The position numbers and the translations under genes were made by a program. From Citrobacter amalonaticus (GTDB lineage: Bacteria; Pseudomonadota; Gammaproteobacteria; Enterobacterales; Enterobacteriaceae): a stretch of 64,000 bases of DNA. This document shows positions 50,203 to 60,488 of the stretch, piece by piece (the first letter of the stretch is position 1; every line of letters begins with the position of its first letter). Under the pieces are notes generated by a model. That model was not told where the DNA came from and did no database searches. It saw only the letters and a list, made by a program, of their open reading frames with translations. The DNA lies in NCBI GenBank assembly GCA_028994555.1, contig JARDVN010000001.1:1054001-1118000 (forward strand), in the 5' to 3' direction.

Positions 50203-51036
50203 ATGAATAGTCAAAGTGCTTTAAGTACCCTTAATTTTCCGGCTAAGGAAAGTTTTGCACACAACAATCTGTTGGTGTTAAAAAAAGATACGTTTTTATA
50301 ACTGTGCGATTATCTATCTACGGGATGCGCAACTGCTTATAAAAACGAAAGATGGGCAGTCCTTTAATGTTCCCCCCTGAATCACTTTGTTATATCGAAA
50401 AAAACACAGTGATTGATGTTGCATTAAAAGTGCTGGGTAAAGGGGTTCCTTATGAACTCTATCACGTTGATAGTGATGTATTGAGTTGTATCTGTAAGGT
50501 GATGGAACCGCTTCTGTTGGATCCGCAAAGAGTCAACCATACGCGAGGTAAAATATTCACCTGTCCTGTTGATGAAACAGATACAAAAATCTTCAAGCGA
50601 TTAATTGGAAGCGATGTCCCACAACACCGACAAGTTTATAAAATAACTTATCTTCTTTCTAAAATGAGGGATATCGAATCGTTAGTTTATTCCTTGTCGG
50701 TATCGACGGATACCACCTTTACTGAGCGACTGAAGTCAATCATTGAAGCTGATCTCTCTAAATCGTGGAAGTTGGCAGATCTGGCGAACATTTTACATAT
50801 GTCGGAGGTGTCGATTCGTAAAAAAGCTGGAGAAAGAGAGTAATAACTTTAACACGCTGGTGTTGGATATTCGCATGCATCAGGCGGCGAAACTTATCAC
50901 TACGACTGAGAAGCATATTAACAGTATCGCCAATGAAGTGGGCTACACCAGTACATCTTATTTTATTCGTAACTTTAAAGAGTTCTTTGGCATTACACCG
51001 AAGCAGTTTGCTTTGAAAGTAAAAAAACAGTCATGA
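50203..51036 (+). CDS. AraC-family transcriptional activator
   Basis: About 276 residues from ATG 50203 after removing one base at A7 50280-50286, C6 50372-50377 and A6 50820-50825. The C-terminal 100 residues carry both AraC helix-turn-helix units (SWKLADLANILHMSEVSIRK; INSIANEVGYTSTSYFIRNF followed by KEFFGITPKQF). The N-terminal half (FYNCAIIYLRDAQLLIK) resembles the cupin-like part of virulence activators such as PerA, RegA or Rns. With a fimbrial operon and a SPATE gene nearby, it is the best candidate for their activator; this is inference. Confidence 0.8.
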
Positions 51037-51411
51037 TGATTTTTACATACCCTGTTTTTTACATCATCCTTCGATATCCTTAAGGGCCTTCACAGAAGAA
51101 AATGGCTTTAGCGCAACAGACTGGCGTATTACTAAAATCTTTACCCGTCTGTTGCGTTAAGTCTTTGCCGCATAGAACCCGTTCGCTTTCATAGATCCGG
51201 TAATGTTCTGGGAGCTGTACTTTACCCTGTAGTGTTCTTCAGAAGTTATTGGTTTGCCTGATGTCAGGCTAAACATGTCGAGCCCTCTTATTATGAACAA
51301 AATCGCAATAGTCTATTGCCATTTGTATCATTTATGTCATCAGGCAGCAGGCGTATTCTTCATCCAACGCGTGATTCAACGCCAACCAACCAATTTACTC
51401 TGAGATTAAAC
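51037..51411. other. Intergenic region between AraC-type gene and DUF1471 gene
   Basis: 375 bp. Apart from a possible 39-codon frame on the minus strand (51157-51276) I see no gene. The sequence just before the DUF1471 start has only a weak ribosome site (GAG) and no clear promoter. Confidence 0.4.
51157..51276 (-). CDS. Possible 39-residue small protein or gene remnant
   Basis: ATG at 51276 preceded by GAGGG seven bases upstream; the frame ends at TAA 51157. The product contains EEHYRVKYSSQNITGSMKA and ends GFYAAKT. The composition is protein-like (alternating polar/hydrophobic), so it could be a small gene or the 3' end of a lost one. I do not recognise it. Confidence 0.25.
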   Translation of the reverse strand: MFSLTSGKPITSEEHYRVKYSSQNITGSMKANGFYAAKT

Positions 51412-51624
51412 ATGAAAACCATTATCGCTGTTATTACTGCTTCTCTGTTCTCTGCTATGACCTTTAGCGCCTCTGCGCAGAGCGTTACGGCGTCTGGCAC
51501 CACGCTGGATTCTGCTGAAGCGGTAATTGCACAGAAAGCGAAAGAGATGAACGCCTCTGAATACAAAATCACCAGCGCTCGTATGGGCAATACCGTCACC
51601 ATGAGTGCAGAACTGTATAAATAA
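51412..51624 (+). CDS. DUF1471/YhcN-family small periplasmic protein
   Basis: A 70-residue protein with a signal peptide (VITASLFSAMTFSASA, mature end QSVTASG) and a short domain with the DUF1471 pattern (TTLDSAEAVIAQKAKEMNAS, ITSARMGNTVTMSAELYK). Relatives such as BhsA and McbA are linked to stress, biofilm and envelope responses. ATG 51412 directly precedes the signal peptide. It lies 18 bp before the flavin oxidoreductase and may be cotranscribed. Confidence 0.85.
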   Translation: MKTIIAVITASLFSAMTFSASAQSVTASGTTLDSAEAVIAQKAKEMNASEYKITSARMGNTVTMSAELYK

Positions 51625-51642
51625 TCGCGAGGGGAACCCATC

Positions 51643-52740
51643 ATGTTATTCGATCACTATGCGCTGAATGCCTTGCCGTTAAAAAACCGGATTGTTATGC
51701 CGCCGATGACGCGTTCCCGCGCCGGGGCTGGCGACGTCGCGACTGACATGATGGCGGACTATTACGCACAGCGTGCCAGCGCGGGGCTTATCATTAGCGA
51801 GGGCACGCAAATCAGCCAGCAGGGTCAGGGCTATGCCTGGACGCCGGGCATCTATTCCGATGCGCAAATTGCCGGCTGGAAAAAAGTCACTGACGCCGTG
51901 CATAAGGCGGGCGGTAAAATTTTCGCTCAGCTGTGGCATGTCGGTCGTGTTTCCCACACCGTTCTGCAGCCTGGCGGCGCGGCACCGGTCTCTTCTTCGG
52001 CTATTCAGGCGCCTGGGGTGAAAGTCTTTGTCGATGTTGAAGGGCGCGGCCCGGAAAATGGCGTCGGCGAGATGGTGCAGCATGACATGCCGCGAGCCCT
52101 GACGCGGGAAGAGATCCCGGCGATTGTCAATGACTATGCCCAGGCGGCGCGCAATGCTATCGCCGCAGGGTTTGACGGCATTGAACTGCACGGGGCGAAC
52201 GGCTATCTGATCAACCAGTTCATTGATTCGCAGGCCAACCTGCGTGATGACGAATACGGCGGCTCGCTGCAAAACCGTCTGCGCTTTATGCAGGAGGTGG
52301 TAACGGCGGTCTCAGAGGCGATTGGTAAAGAGCGCGTGGGTATTCGTCTCGCTCCGCTGACTACGCTTATGGGATCAAAAGATGATACTCCGGAAGCGAC
52401 CTATCTGGCGGCGGCCAGCGTGCTGAACGAGCTGGGCATTGCCTATATTCATATCGCCGAAGCGGACTGGGAAGATGCGCCGGTCATGCCTGCCGCGTTC
52501 AAAGAAGCGCTGCGTATTATCTTCCACGGCACGCTGATTTACTCCGGTAAATACACCAAAGCACGTGCTGAAGAGGCACTGGCGAACGGCTGGGCCGATC
52601 TGATTGGTTTTGGTCGCCCGTTTATTGCCAACCCGGATCTGCCGCATCGCCTGAAAAACGACTTGCCGCTGAATGCGCCGATTAAAGAGAAGTTCTTTGG
52701 CGGCGGGAAAGAAGGATATCTGGACTACCCGGCTAGCTGA
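51643..52740 (+). CDS. Old Yellow Enzyme-family alkene reductase (NemA-like)
   Basis: A 365-residue FMN-dependent NAD(P)H oxidoreductase reducing activated C=C bonds or nitro groups. The OYE TIM-barrel motifs are clear: NRIVMPPMTRSRA, GLIISEGTQISQQGQGY, AQLWHVGRVSH, the substrate-binding pair in ELHGANGYLINQF (His and Asn, where E. coli NemA has His-x-x-His), DDEYGGSLQNR, and IGFGRPFIANPDL with GGGKEGYLDYP at the end. It is a paralogue of nemA, not nemA itself: nemR/gloA are absent. It lies next to selC, with a terminator after it. Confidence 0.88.
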   Translation: MLFDHYALNALPLKNRIVMPPMTRSRAGAGDVATDMMADYYAQRASAGLIISEGTQISQQGQGYAWTPGIYSDAQIAGWKKVTDAVHKAGGKIFAQLWHVGRVSHTVLQPGGAAPVSSSAIQAPGVKVFVDVEGRGPENGVGEMVQHDMPRALTREEIPAIVNDYAQAARNAIAAGFDGIELHGANGYLINQFIDSQANLRDDEYGGSLQNRLRFMQEVVTAVSEAIGKERVGIRLAPLTTLMGSKDDTPEATYLAAASVLNELGIAYIHIAEADWEDAPVMPAAFKEALRIIFHGTLIYSGKYTKARAEEALANGWADLIGFGRPFIANPDLPHRLKNDLPLNAPIKEKFFGGGKEGYLDYPAS

Positions 52741-52783
52741 TTTCATGCTGGAGAGCGTCAATCTGCTCGCGCATCCGCAATTA

Positions 52784-52812
52784 GCCCGGCGAATAACTTA
52801 ACGCCGGGTTTT
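52784..52812 (+). terminator. Terminator after the OYE gene
   Basis: Seven-base stem CCCGGCG/CGCCGGG (52785-52791 with 52802-52808) followed by TTTT. Confidence 0.7.
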
Positions 52813-52984
52813 GTGCATCCCTTTCATTGGCTATCGCTACGTCAAACCGTCTGAATCCGATCATGGGGGGGATAGCGTGGCGCGAGATGGCGATGACGTT
52901 GTAAGAGACGCGATAAAAACCGTATGAAACTCGAATGTAGAAGGCTTTTTAGGCTTTCTGAAGCGGGAACAGGGAATGATATTT

Positions 52985-53079
52985 TGGCGGAAGATCACAG
53001 GAGTCGAACCTGCCCGGGACCGCTGGCGGCCCCAACTGGATTTGAAGTCCAGCCGCCTCACCGGAGACGACGATCTTCC
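52985..53079 (-). tRNA. selC: tRNA-Sec (anticodon UCA)
   Basis: A 95-base gene, equal in length to E. coli selC. The acceptor stem GGAAGATC (53079-53072) pairs with GATCTTCC (53, near 52988-52996 in reverse), the anticodon loop CTTCAAA gives UCA (53045-53043), the long variable arm GGGCCGCCAGCGGTCCC is present, the T arm is GGTTCGACTCC, and CCA is encoded. It decodes UGA as selenocysteine. Its 3' end faces the accessory region at 39-53 kb; selC is a classic integration target (SPI-3, LEE, PAI). Confidence 0.97.
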
Positions 53080-53110
53080 GCGCCTGCATTGCTACATGGA
53101 GGCGGGGCGC

Positions 53111-53139
53111 ATTATAGCTACTTCCTGACGTTTCCACAC
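53111..53139 (-). promoter_or_regulatory. selC promoter
   Basis: On the minus strand, a perfect TATAAT (53116-53111) lies about 32 bases upstream of the tRNA and is followed by a GC-rich discriminator GCGCCCCGCC, typical of stringently controlled stable-RNA promoters. The -35 is weak (TGTGGA, 16-base spacing). Confidence 0.6.
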
Positions 53140-53367
53140 CTCCTTACTCACTTTTTTAACTTCCCTTTCTCCTTGCCTTGATCGGTTTCATATAAATCCT
53201 CATAAATTCCTGCGGTTACATTTCTTCACATCTTCTCGCGCAACCGTGATCACAGAAAACAAGAATCGTAATTTAATAACAAGATATTGGAATACCCGCA
53301 TCCAAAAGGATGGTTTACAAAAATGGTAACCGGTATCAGCGTGTGAGAGAGCGCCAGAGGATGTGCT

Positions 53368-54751
53368 ATGACTAATCATATTTTGTCTGTTAAAGAGAAG
53401 ATTGGCTACGGAATGGGTGACGCTGCCAGTCATATCATTTTTGATAACGTCATGTTGTATATGATGTTTTTTTTACACTGATATTTTCGGCATCCCTGCA
53501 GGGTTTGTCGGCACCATGTTTTTACTGGCGCGTGCGCTGGACGCCATTTCGGATCCATGTATGGGGTTGTTGGCGGATCGCACACGCTCACGTTGGGGGA
53601 AGTTCCGTCCGTGGGTGTTGTTTGGCGCGCTGCCGTTTGGCCTCGTTTGCGTTCTGGCATACAGCACGCCGGATCTCAGCATGAACGGTAAGATGGTTTA
53701 CGCCGCGATTACCTATACGTTGCTCACGCTGCTTTATACCGTGGTGAATATCCCGTATTGCGCACTGGGCGGGGTGATTACCAACGATCCCACGCAGCGT
53801 ATTTCCCTGCAATCCTGGCGTTTTGTGCTGGCGACGGCGGGCGGGATGCTCTCAACTGTGCTGATGATGCCGCTGGTGAATTTCATTGGTGGCGATAACA
53901 AAGCGCTGGGTTTCCAGGGCGGGATTGCGGTGCTGTCCGTGGTGGCGTTTCTGATGCTGGCGTTTTGCTTCTTCACCACCAAAGAACGTGTGGAAGCCCC
54001 GCCGAACACCACCTCAATGCGTGAAGATCTGCGTGATATCTGGCAAAACGACCAGTGGCGAATTGTCGGGCTGCTGACCATCCTCAATATCCTTGCTGTC
54101 TGCGTACGCGGTGGCGCGATGATGTATTACGTCACCTGGATCCTGGGAACGCCGGAAGTATTCGTCGCCTTCCTTACAACCTACTGTGTCGGTAACCTGA
54201 TTGGCTCAGCACTGGCAAAACCGCTCACTGACTGGAAATGCAAAGTCAGCATCTTCTGGTGGACCAATGCGGCGCTGGCAGTGGTTAGTCTCGCGATGTT
54301 TTTTGTCCCGATGCAGGCCGACATCGCCATGTTCGTCTTCATCTTTGTGATCGGTGTGTTGCACCAACTGGTGACGCCGATCCAGTGGGTGATGATGTCC
54401 GATACCGTCGATTACGGTGAATGGTGCAACGGTAAACGTCTGACCGGCATCAGTTTTGCGGGCACTCTGTTCGTACTAAAACTGGGTCTGGCGCTCGGTG
54501 GCGCGCTTATTGGCTGGATGCTGGCAGGCGGTGGCTACGACGCAGCGGCGAAAACCCAGAACAGCGCCACCATCAGCATCATTATTGCCCTGTTCACGAT
54601 CGTCCCGGCCATCTGCTATCTGCTGAGCGCCGTGATTGCCAAACGCTTCTACACCCTGAAAACGCCTTACCTGAGAAATATCCTTGACCAACTGGCACAG
54701 GGCGCGCGTCGCAATCAGCAAGAATTTACGCATAACGAATTTCAGAACTAA
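53368..54751 (+). CDS. yicJ: GPH-family sugar:cation symporter YicJ
   Basis: A 460-residue inner-membrane transporter of the MelB/XynB type, expected to import alpha-xylosides (such as isoprimeverose) for YicI. A T8 run at 53467-53474 breaks the frame; with seven T it reads [20 protein letters not shown] and gives the E. coli length. Family motif [20 protein letters not shown] and 12 hydrophobic segments are present. ATG 53368 follows AGAGG. It is cotranscribed with yicI (11 bp gap). Confidence 0.95.
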
Positions 54752-54762
54752 AGGAACAGAGA

Positions 54763-57083
54763 ATGAAAATTAGCGATGGAAACTGGCTGATTCAGCCGGG
54801 TCTTAATTTGACTCATCCGATCCAGGTATTTGATGTGGAACAGCACGGGAACGAACTGGTGGTTTATGCCGCGCCGCGTGATGTCCGCGAGCGTACCTGG
54901 CAACTCGATACCCCGCTGTTTACATTGCGCTTCTATTCACCGCAGGAAGGCATCGTGGGCGTGCGTATGGAACATTTTCAGGGGGGCGCTGGATAACGGT
55001 CCGCATTACCCGCTCAACGTTTTACAGGACGTGAAGGTCGACATCCAAAACACCGCTGAGGTGGCTGAACTGAAAAGCGGTAACTTAAGCGTACGCGTCA
55101 CTAAAGGTGAGTTCTGGTCGCTGGATTTCCTGCGTAACGGCGTGCGCATTACCGGCAGTCAGTTGAAGAACAACGGCTATGTACAGGACACCGCCACTCA
55201 GCGGAACTACATGTTCGAGCGCCTGGATCTTGGCGTCGGCGAGACGGTTTACGGCCTGGGTGAGCGCTTTACCGCGCTGGTACGCAATGGTCAGACGGTA
55301 GAAACCTGGAACCGTGATGGCGGTACCAGCACTGAGCAATCCTACAAGAACATCCCGTTCTATATGACCAACCGTGGCTATGGTGTGCTGGTCAATCATC
55401 CTCAGTGCGTCTCGTTTGAAATCGGTTCAGAGAAAGTGTCGAAAGTGCAGTTCAGCGTCGAGGGCGAATATCTCGAATATTTTGTGATCGACGGCCCAAC
55501 GCCGAAAGACGTGCTGAACCGCTATACCCGCTTCACGGGGCGTCCGGCGTTGCCGCCAGCCTGGTCGTTTGGCCTGTGGCTGACCACGTCATTCACCACC
55601 AACTATGATGAAGCAACGGTCAACAGCTTTATTGATGGCATGGCTGAGCGCAACCTACCGCTGCATGTCTTCCATTTCGACTGCTTCTGGATGAAGGCCT
55701 TCCAGTGGTGTGATTTCGAATGGGATCCGGTGACCTTCCCGGACCCGGAAGGGATGATTCGTCGGCTAAAGGAGAAAGGGCTGAAGGTCTGTGTATGGAT
55801 AAACCCGTACATTGGGCAAAAATCACCCCTTTTCAGAGAGCTGAAAGAGAAAGGCTATCTGCTGAAGCGTCCGGATGGTTCTTTGTGGCAATGGGACAAA
55901 TGGCAGCCGGGGCTGGCAATTTATGACTTCACTAATCCGCAGGCCTGCGAATGGTATGCCAATAAACTGAAAGGTCTGGTGGACATCGGTGTTGACTGCT
56001 TCAAGACTGACTTCGGCGAGCGTATCCCGACCGATGTGCAATGGTTTGATGGCTCCGACCCGCAGAAAATGCACAACCATTATGCGTACATCTATAACGA
56101 ACTGGTGTGGAATGTCCTGAAAGAAACCGTGGGTGAAGAAGAGGCGGTTCTGTTTGCCCGCTCTGCTTCCGTGGGCGCACAACAGTTCCCGGTTCACTGG
56201 GGCGGAGACTGCTATGCCAACTATGAGTCAATGGCGGAGAGTCTGCGTGGCGGCTTGTCTATCGGCTTGTCCGGGTTCGGCTTCTGGAGTCATGATATCG
56301 GCGGCTTCGAGAATACTGCGCCGGCACACGTCTACAAGCGCTGGTGCGCGTTTGGACTGCTCTCCAGCCACAGTCGCCTGCACGGCAGCAAATCCTATCG
56401 TGTGCCCTGGGCGTATGACGAGGAATCCTGCGATGTCGTGCGCTTCTTCACCGAGCAAAAGTGCCGCATGATGCCGTACCTGTACCGTGAAGCGGCTCGC
56501 GCGCACGAGCGGGGCACGCCGATGATGCGCGCCATGATGCTGGAGTTCCCGGACGATCCGGCATGCGATTATCTCGATCGCCAGTATATGCTGGGGGGAT
56601 TCAGTGATGGTGGCGCCCGTTTTCTCGGAAGCAGGCGATGTGCAGTTTTACCTGCCCGAAGGACGCTGGACGCACCTGTGGCGCAACGACGAAGTGCAGG
56701 GTAGCCGCTGGCACAAACAGCAGCATGATTTCCTCAGTCTGCCGGTGTATGTGCGTGACAACACCCTTCTGGCGTTGGGCTGCAACCACCAGAAGCCAGA
56801 TTACGCGTGGAATGCAGGCACTGCCTTCCAGTTGTTCTCTCTTGAGGCGGGACGTGAAGCCGTTTGCGAAGTCCCCGCTTCTGACGGTTCGGTGATCTTC
56901 ACGCTGACCGCTAAACGCAATGGCAACACCCTCACCGTGACGGGCAAAGGTGATGCGCGAGACTGGACGCTGTGCCTGCGTAACATCGCGCAGATTAGCG
57001 GTATTCGCGGTGGTTCACACCGGGGAAGTGAACTGGGCGTGGTGGTGACATCGCAGAGTAATGAGATCGTCATTTCTCTTTAA
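54763..57083 (+). CDS. yicI: Alpha-xylosidase YicI (GH31)
   Basis: Cytoplasmic retaining glycosidase releasing alpha-xylose from isoprimeverose and related xylosides. Two G6 runs (54981-54986, 56593-56598) split it; with five G each it reads [14 protein letters not shown] and [13 protein letters not shown] and gives 772 residues, equal to E. coli YicI. The catalytic nucleophile Asp416 is in [11 protein letters not shown] and the acid/base Asp482 in [13 protein letters not shown]. It ends tail-to-tail with the MFS gene. Confidence 0.96.
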
Positions 57084-58257
57084 GTTGATGTGCCGAGGGG
57101 GGCGGAGATTCAGCCGCCCCCACAGCGCCAGCAACAGATACAACACGAGCGGTAATAAAAAGCTGAACCGGAGATTGAGTCCATCAATACAGACGGCTTG
57201 CAGTAAGGGAATAACTGCACCGCCAATGCCGGCCATCACCATGGCAGCGGCAGAAATATTGGCGATTGCCGGATTTTTGTTGATGGTGTGCCCGAAGATA
57301 ATCGGATAGAGAATTGAATTGCCTAAGCCGGTCAGGATGAGCAGATAACCGCCAGTGGTATTGTTCAGCCATATCGCGATGCTTACTGCTGTTGCGCAGG
57401 CCAGCGTCGCCATCAGAAACGGCGTGTAATTACCTGTTTTATCGGCGAGCAGACCATAAAGAAAACGCCCCACCAGCGCGCCTCCCCCAGTAAAAAGAGA
57501 CCAGCGACATTGCGCCAGTGGTGCCCCAGCCGCCGATGGTGATGAGATATTTGACCAGACTGGTCGCCAGGCTCACTTCGACACCGACATAGACAAAAAT
57601 TGCCGCCACGCTGAATAACAGTTCTTTGTTCTTCCAGGTGTTATACGTCCCCGACGCGGATTTTTCCGGGCGTGCCACATCCGGCAGGCGGATCCAGAAA
57701 ACCCCTGCAATCAGCGCCAGCGAAAAGAGGGCGAGGAAAAGCCAGAGCGCGCTGATGGGCTCTTCGCGCGCCAGGATATTGACGGGGGAAAACGCCAAAA
57801 GTAGCGCAACCAGCATGGGGGCCAGCGTGGTGCCTAGCGAATTAACGGCGGAGGCCAGACACAGATTGCCAATCCGCTTGTGCGGTGCGCTGAGCAACGT
57901 CAGATAAGGATTGGCGACGACCTGCATTGCCGCCACGCCTGTCGCCACGACAAACATCGCCAGCAGTGACAGGGCGAAAGAATCCATCTGCAACGCCAGA
58001 ACAAACACCAGACATCCCGCAACCGACAACGTTAACGACAGCAGCAATACCTTACGGTATCCCCGGCGTTCAATCAGCATTGAACAGGGCAGGCAGGTGA
58101 GGAAAGGGGCAACGTAGAAAATAACGGTAATCAAAATAGACTGTGACCATGACAGATGAAAATACTGATAGAAAAAGATGATCAACACGCTGTTAATAGC
58201 CGTTATATTTCCCCATAAGAAAAATATCATCGCGAGTAGTGTCAGATTTTTATTCAT
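57080..58257 (-). CDS. MFS permease, FucP-like family
   Basis: A 391-residue inner-membrane sugar permease with about 12 hydrophobic segments and the family features IFFLWGNITAINSVLI in TM1 and VVANPYLTLLSAPHKR mid-first-half. The C/G5 run at 57484-57488 splits it (with four: FYWGGALVGRFLYGLLAD). A C/G6 run at 57097-57102 probably also has one base too many: with five, the protein ends LRPLGTST at 57080, with its stop overlapping that of yicI; uncorrected, it runs on to 57015 inside yicI. It faces an RpiR-type regulator. The substrate is unknown. Confidence 0.82.
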
Positions 58258-58354
58258 TTCTTTTTTAAATATGAAATTGTGATGAAGTGACCTGTTGCAC
58301 AGACCGGTTGTTTAAAAAACTGATATATTTATAGTGCACTCACAGGAGCAGAAA

Positions 58355-59113
58355 ATGGAACTGGAAAACGTATTTCGTGATGTAAAATTAAGTAAGACAG
58401 AAGTTACCGTACTGCGCTTTATTCAGAATAATCCAGAACAATGCATTCGTGAGGGCATTCGCACCGTTGCAGAGCACTGTTACAGCAACCCGTCATCACT
58501 GGTGAGGCTGGCGAAAAAGCTCAAGTTTAGCGGCTGGCTGGAACTGGTGTACTTCATTAAATTTAATATCACAATGCCAAAACTTGATGTGACTAATGAT
58601 ATTAACTTTATGAATGTCCAGCCTGCCGAAAATCTGCCTCAGTTATTACAACGTCTGCAACATGACCGTATTCTTATTCATGGTAGTGGTTTCTCTCAGC
58701 TGATTGCCCAATATATTTATAATAAATTCCTGGTGATTGGCGTGAATGCCAGTCTGGCACTTTGGCCGGACTACGAAATACTGGAACAAAAAACGGCTGC
58801 AAAATTTGACTCTATCTGGCTGGTGTCGAAATCTGGTCGCAGCAGTTCGGCATTAAATTGGGTCAAGGCGCTGGAAGGTAAAAATACCGACCTTGTCTGC
58901 TTTACCGGTGACTATCAAAGCCCGCTGGCCCAGGCGGCAAACACCGCCGTCATCATTCACGATCCGCAAAAATTTGATGATGATATCTACTGGAGCAATC
59001 CCTTCTTTGGTTACTGCATCCTGGGATTCGAACATCTGCTGAAACTCTGGTTTATGCAGAATCCGGGCGGGGCGCCTGTCGACGCCCCGGGGACGATCAT
59101 TTCCAGTCGCTAA
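58355..59113 (+). CDS. RpiR/MurR-family regulator
   Basis: A 252-residue regulator with an N-terminal helix-turn-helix (IRTVAEHCYSNPSSLVRLAK) and a C-terminal SIS sugar-phosphate-binding domain (ILIHGSGFSQLIAQYIYNKF, IWLVSKSGRSSSALNWVKAL). ATG 58355 follows AGGAG. It is divergent from the MFS gene and convergent with, overlapping by 17 bp, the GH4 gene. It probably senses a phosphorylated sugar made by the adjacent PTS and glycosidase; GlvR-type regulators beside glv genes are a precedent. A GC-rich hairpin (59069-59088) lies within its last codons. Confidence 0.83.
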   Translation: MELENVFRDVKLSKTEVTVLRFIQNNPEQCIREGIRTVAEHCYSNPSSLVRLAKKLKFSGWLELVYFIKFNITMPKLDVTNDINFMNVQPAENLPQLLQRLQHDRILIHGSGFSQLIAQYIYNKFLVIGVNASLALWPDYEILEQKTAAKFDSIWLVSKSGRSSSALNWVKALEGKNTDLVCFTGDYQSPLAQAANTAVIIHDPQKFDDDIYWSNPFFGYCILGFEHLLKLWFMQNPGGAPVDAPGTIISSR

Positions 59114-60476
59114 ATTGCGCTTCGTCGAGATACTCGCTAACCAGTTGTTCGGCCAATGACCAGGAGCCAATTAACGGGTGTGCCATTAATGCGCGGATTG
59201 CCAGGAACTTGTCTTTACGCATGATGGCGTCTACCGCCAGACGTTCGTACTCTTTAACGCAGGAGATCATGTTTTTCTGGGCGTCCGGTACGTGAACTGG
59301 CGTAACGGGTTTCAGCCCCTCTTTACTCAGATCACAGCTGATCTCAATAACATCATCCGGGCGTAAGAAATCCAGCGTGCCGTTGTTTTGCAGCGAGACA
59401 ACAATGCGCTTGCTGGTGGAACTGTTCACAGCTTCAAGAATATCCAGCGCCACCCCGGCGTAACCGCCGCTATCCGGCTCTTCAATAAACTGTTGTAGCG
59501 TCAGCGGTTCACGCGTGTTGAATTTTTCCTGATGTGACTCGCTCTGCATATAGCTATTTTCGCGGCGTAAATAGTGCTTCATCCAGATATCGAATGCGGT
59601 TTCCGGGTTTGCCTGCGCATCCACGTTTTGCAGTTCTTCGCGCATTTCCTTGTTGATCCGCGCGATGGTTTCACCGCGCGTTTCCGGTGCATCCTGAATC
59701 GCTTTCAGCGCCACTTCGCGATAGTAGTAGTAATAGAGATATTCATTCAGCAATTGCTTGTCGCAAAGCTGAACCAGCACCGGTGAGAAGTACTGCATCG
59801 CCGTCTTGCTGTACAGTTCCGGGTTGTTCACCAGTTTGTCGGTGACATCCTCACCCTTCACGGTGAAATGGGTAAACCACGAGAAGTGGTTCAGACCATA
59901 GCACTCCACTTTCAAATCCGCTTCGTCGCAGTTGAGGATGGCAGGCAGTTCGCGAATCAACTCTGAAGGGGCATCGCAAATGCCGTAAACCCGACGTTTA
60001 AACCCGGACTTAATAATGGCTTCGGTAACCAGCCCGGAAGGGTTGGTAAAGTTGAAAAGAATGGCATCCGGCGCGGCGTGTTCCTCAATCAGACGGCAAT
60101 AATTGAGAATGGCGGGGATTGAACGCATCGCCATGGCAAAACCGCCCGCCCCGGTGGTCTCCTGACCCAATGTGTTATGGTTCAGTGCGATACGTTCATC
60201 GCGCACACGGCTTTCATCGCCGCCGACGCGCAGCGTGGTGATGACATAATTACTGTTTTTTAACGCGGATACCGGATCCGTCGTCAGGCTGAAACGAATA
60301 TCAGGTCGAATCGTGGCAAAAACATAACGGGCGATTTCGCCGAAAATTTTCAGGTTCTCTTCTGCGTTATCGAGGAATACCACTTCTTGTAAACCAATAC
60401 GATGCGCATTATAGGCCAGAGATTTCGCCAGGAACGCGGAGCGAACGCCGCCCCCGCCTAATACGGTTAATTTCAT
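59097..60476 (-). CDS. GH4 6-phospho-glycosidase
   Basis: A 459-residue cytoplasmic enzyme of glycoside hydrolase family 4, which uses NAD+ and a divalent metal to cleave phosphorylated alpha- or beta-glucosides. Seen: N-terminal Rossmann loop LTVLGGGGVRSAFLAKSL, substrate/metal motifs NFTNPSGLVTEA, GICDAPSEL (Cys-Asp) and GLNHFSWF (Asn-His). It pairs with the PTS IICB 12 bp upstream in the same operon. Whether it takes alpha- or beta-linked substrates cannot be decided by eye. Confidence 0.88.
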   Translation of the reverse strand: MKLTVLGGGGVRSAFLAKSLAYNAHRIGLQEVVFLDNAEENLKIFGEIARYVFATIRPDIRFSLTTDPVSALKNSNYVITTLRVGGDESRVRDERIALNHNTLGQETTGAGGFAMAMRSIPAILNYCRLIEEHAAPDAILFNFTNPSGLVTEAIIKSGFKRRVYGICDAPSELIRELPAILNCDEADLKVECYGLNHFSWFTHFTVKGEDVTDKLVNNPELYSKTAMQYFSPVLVQLCDKQLLNEYLYYYYYREVALKAIQDAPETRGETIARINKEMREELQNVDAQANPETAFDIWMKHYLRRENSYMQSESHQEKFNTREPLTLQQFIEEPDSGGYAGVALDILEAVNSSTSKRIVVSLQNNGTLDFLRPDDVIEISCDLSKEGLKPVTPVHVPDAQKNMISCVKEYERLAVDAIMRKDKFLAIRALMAHPLIGSWSLAEQLVSEYLDEAQFSDWK

Positions 60477-60488
60477 AACAACTCCTGA

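Noticed and set aside
52813..52984. Attachment-site remnant or integrase fragment beside selC
   Set aside because: I looked for a second copy of the tRNA 3' end and for integrase-like coding sequence; neither is visible by eye. A run of seven G near 52865 is the only odd feature.
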